Assembly (NCBI GenBank): GCA_947479995.1
Contig: CANKBT010000141.1
Location: 1 to 7,791, forward strand
Direction of reading: 5' to 3'
DNA length: 7,791 nt
DNA from: Frankiaceae bacterium
GTDB lineage: Bacteria; Actinomycetota; Actinomycetes; Mycobacteriales; SCTD01
Positions 6,204 through 7,791 of the stretch are shown piece after piece; position 1 is the first letter of the stretch; each line of letters begins with the position of its first letter. The position numbers and the translations under genes are program-made. A model generated the notes under the pieces. That model was not told the DNA's origin and did not search any database. It worked only from the letters and a program-made list of their open reading frames with translations.

Positions 6204-7469
6204 CTAGAAGTGGATGAAGTTGCTCGGCCAGCCGCTGGTGCCCGCGTTGATGCGGCGCGTCGACATGACCTTGCTGGAGTAGCTGTCCTCGGTGACGACG
6301 ATGTAGCCCGGGCCGACCTCGACGACGTGCGCGACGTGGCCGGCCGACGACATGCCGGGCGCCCCGCCGTTCCACTGCGCCGTGGCGTTGACCGCCGGCG
6401 TCTGGTTCGCGCGGCCGCCGCTGTTGCGGGCCCAGTCGCTGCCGTTGCCCATGCGCGCCGAGGGCTGCGCGACGCCGCGGCTCGCCTGGCGGAAGGCGGC
6501 GTAGTTGGTGCAGTTGTGCCCGGCGTACGCGCCCCAGTGGCTCTGGTGGGCCACGGCGCCGTAGCCGGTCTTGTCGCAGGAGAAGTCGCTGCTGCGGCAC
6601 AGGACCTGGTTCGGGCCCGGGCCGTAGCCCGGGCTGATGAGCCCGGTGTACGACGACCAGGCGGTGCGGCCGCCGGCGGTGACGACGAGGTTGCCGTCGT
6701 CCTGGAGCACGACCTGGCTGTCGGCGCCGCCGGTGCGGGAGCTCCACTGCGCGCGGTTCTGGGCGTCGTAGACGACGAGGTTGCCGTCGGGCTGCATGAC
6801 GGTGCGGCTGCCGGCCGAGCCCATCGAGCCGGTGGCCCAGACCGGCTGGGTGCCGCGGTAGACGACGAGGTTGCCGTCGTCCTGCATGCGCGCCTGGTAG
6901 GCGTGGTTGCGGCTGGTCATGGCCTGCTGCTGCTGCGCCGAGAGCGTGGCGGAGTGGCGGCCGAGCAGCCGGTCGGCGACGGTGCCGCTGGCCCAGCTCA
7001 CCGAGCCGTCGCCGCGGTAGACGACGAGGTTGCCGTCGTCCTGCAGCACGAGGCGCGAGCCGGCGCCGTAGCGGTTGGTGGCCCACAGGGCCTGCCCGCC
7101 GGAGCGGTAGACGACCAGGTTGCCGTCGTCCTGCAGCACGAGGCGGCGGTCGCTGCCCCCGCCGGTGCCGGTGTTCCAGACGACCTGGTCGCCGGGGCCG
7201 TAGAGCACGACGTTGCCGTCGGACTGCGCCACGAGGCGGTGCTGGCGGTCCGGGCTGGTGAGCGTCGCGGCCTGCGAGGGGGCGAGGGAGGCGCCGGCGC
7301 TGAGGGAGTTGGTGGAGCCGGCGGCGGCCGCCGGCGAGCTGTCGAGCGCGGCCGTGCCGAGCCCGAGGCTCACGACGACGGCGGTCTGCGACAGGACGTG
7401 CGGGGCGCGCGAGGGGCGCGCGTGTGCTCCGCCGCGGCGGCGGGCGGACGAGGGCGTGCGAGCCGACAA
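6204..7469 (-). CDS. Secreted bulb-lectin / CHAP-domain peptidoglycan hydrolase
   Basis: A 421-residue exported protein. An Arg-rich n-region (to about 23), a hydrophobic stretch (LSQTAVVVSLGLGTAAL, 26-42) and AAAA-G near 50 form a signal peptide. Six bulb-type mannose-lectin motifs (Q-x-D-x-N-x-V-x-Y) start at residues 82, 113, 143, 196, 226 and 256, so there are two beta-prism lectin domains of three; the sixth motif ends in Thr instead of Tyr. A CHAP domain follows (about 285-400) with C320 in GHNCTNY, H378 in AGHVAH and E394, the expected Cys-His-Glu triad. CHAP enzymes cut peptidoglycan as amidases or endopeptidases; the lectin part probably binds mannose-type or wall glycans. The TTG at 7469 is chosen because GGAGG (7480-7476) lies 6 bases upstream. 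An in-frame TTG at 7514 lacks a ribosome site and would put 15 unlikely residues before the signal peptide. An alternative role is a toxin-like or phage-like lysin. Confidence 0.87.
   Translation of the reverse strand: MSARTPSSARRRGGAHARPSRAPHVLSQTAVVVSLGLGTAALDSSPAAAAGSTNSLSAGASLAPSQAATLTSPDRQHRLVAQSDGNVVLYGPGDQVVWNTGTGGGSDRRLVLQDDGNLVVYRSGGQALWATNRYGAGSRLVLQDDGNLVVYRGDGSVSWASGTVADRLLGRHSATLSAQQQQAMTSRNHAYQARMQDDGNLVVYRGTQPVWATGSMGSAGSRTVMQPDGNLVVYDAQNRAQWSSRTGGADSQVVLQDDGNLVVTAGGRTAWSSYTGLISPGYGPGPNQVLCRSSDFSCDKTGYGAVAHQSHWGAYAGHNCTNYAAFRQASRGVAQPSARMGNGSDWARNSGGRANQTPAVNATAQWNGGAPGMSSAGHVAHVVEVGPGYIVVTEDSYSSKVMSTRRINAGTSGWPSNFIHF
6678..7226 (-). repeat. Internal coding repeats for six lectin sugar-binding motifs
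   Basis: On the + strand a near-identical block containing GACGAGGTTGCCGTCGTCCTG or a close variant recurs at about 6678, 6768, 6858, 7017, 7107 and 7200, each encoding one Q-x-D-x-N-x-V-x-Y motif. Spacing is about 90 bp (30 residues) except 159 bp between the third and fourth copies, which marks an insertion between the two lectin domains. High nucleotide identity suggests recent duplication or gene conversion. Confidence 0.8.
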
Positions 7470-7557
7470 GGGGGGCCTCCAGAGGGGGTCTCGAGGACCG
7501 TAGTCGACATGCAACTGTCACATCTGGAGGGTGCGCGGAGGCCGTGTGACGGGTAAC
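7470..7557 (-). promoter_or_regulatory. Upstream region of the lectin-CHAP gene
   Basis: Reading toward the gene: GTTAC then GTCACA (7557-7545), TGTGACAG (7522-7515), a -10-like TACGGT (7502-7497) and the ribosome site GGAGG (7480-7476). No matching -35 was found at the usual spacing. TGTGACAG also precedes the VanY gene. GTCACA-type motifs are reported for MtrA. No ydaO/c-di-AMP riboswitch, which controls some actinobacterial wall hydrolases, could be seen. Confidence 0.3.
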
Positions 7558-7675
7558 GCACCGGGCTGCAGAACGGGCGATCCTGTGGCAGGCGCGCGTC
7601 GTCGCAGGTCAGCGCGATGTCGATCTTCGGACCGGCGCCGGGGTGGAGATCACGGAGGGGTCACGGGCTCGTGAC

Positions 7676-7701
7676 GGCGCCGTGACAAGCGTCACAGCGC
7701 C
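7676..7701 (-). terminator. Hairpin terminator for the right-edge gene
   Basis: GGCGCCGTGAC (7676-7686) and GTCACAGCGCC (7691-7701) form an 11-bp stem around a 4-base loop, starting 18 bases past the stop at 7720. The one imperfect pair (7681/7696) is a G-U wobble in a minus-strand RNA but a C-A mismatch in a plus-strand RNA, so the stem fits transcription from the right-edge gene. There is no U tract. Confidence 0.6.
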
Positions 7702-7719
7702 CGCGGGTGTGGCGGCGGC

Positions 7720-7791
7720 TCAGCCCGGCAGCGGCAGGTCGAACAGGCACCACACGGCCTTCCCGCGCGGCGTCGGCCGGGTGCCCCAGCG
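7720..7791 (-). CDS. ATP-binding (RsbW-like anti-sigma/HATPase) protein, last 23 residues
   Basis: A minus-strand frame enters from the right edge and ends at TGA 7722-7720. The visible residues include RWGTRPTPRGKAVWCLFDLP. The W-G-x-R-x-T-x-x-G-K-x-V-W pattern is the usual C-terminus of small actinobacterial ATP-binding proteins of the RsbW/HATPase_c_2 type, which act as anti-sigma factors or switch kinases with STAS-domain partners. The N-box and the ATP-lid region lie outside the window, so activity cannot be judged. It reads in the same direction as the lectin-CHAP gene, but 250 bp and a hairpin separate them, so an operon is unlikely. The assignment rests on this short tail only. Confidence 0.5.
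   Translation of the reverse strand, partial: RWGTRPTPRGKAVWCLFDLPLPG

Noticed and set aside
5107..7521. An 804-codon open frame on the minus strand spanning the unknown gene and the lectin-CHAP gene
   Set aside because: Its translation is an Arg/Pro/Ser-rich low-complexity shadow; the overlapping frames carry recognisable domains or better codon bias.
7470..7719. A ydaO-type c-di-AMP riboswitch ahead of the hydrolase gene
   Set aside because: I looked for its conserved core on the minus strand and did not find it.

Overview
This is about 7.8 kb of very GC-rich DNA. Third codon positions are almost always G or C, GTG and TTG starts are common, and the families are typical of the phylum (secreted CHAP and VanY cell-wall hydrolases, an RsbW-type ATPase tail, a Baeyer-Villiger-type monooxygenase with a TetR regulator). 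The source is almost certainly an actinomycete chromosome. The sequence alone does not fix the genus.

Layout, left to right. The 3' end of a short-chain dehydrogenase gene (+, 1-228) converges on a gene for a secreted VanY-type D,D-carboxypeptidase with a long coiled-coil stalk (-, 310-1452); hairpins lie between them. Next come two translationally coupled minus-strand genes: a type I Baeyer-Villiger/flavin monooxygenase (2453-3991) and a short-chain dehydrogenase (1572-2456), overlapping by 4 bp. A TetR regulator (+, 4052-4690) is divergent from them. A perfect 8-bp inverted repeat (4012-4043) between the starts is the obvious operator. Together these three genes look like a self-contained, locally repressed oxidation module: the dehydrogenase would interconvert an alcohol and a ketone/aldehyde, and the monooxygenase would oxygenate the carbonyl compound. 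The substrate cannot be read from the sequence.

From 4691 to about 5215 there is no convincing gene. This stretch holds a 14-bp tandem repeat, then an array of twelve related 13-bp arms (consensus GTGATCACTGCAC). The arms are arranged + - + - + + and the whole pattern is repeated 250 bp later. This is the most unusual structure in the window. The array runs into the 5' end of an unrecognised acidic protein gene (+, about 5216-6139).

That gene converges, across a strong bidirectional hairpin, on a secreted protein (-, 6204-7469) with six bulb-type mannose-lectin motifs followed by a CHAP peptidase/amidase domain. Both secreted hydrolase genes (VanY and lectin-CHAP) carry the octamer TGTGACAG in the same orientation upstream, a possible shared regulatory site. 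The right edge holds the last 23 codons of a minus-strand gene resembling RsbW-family ATP-binding proteins, followed by its own hairpin terminator.
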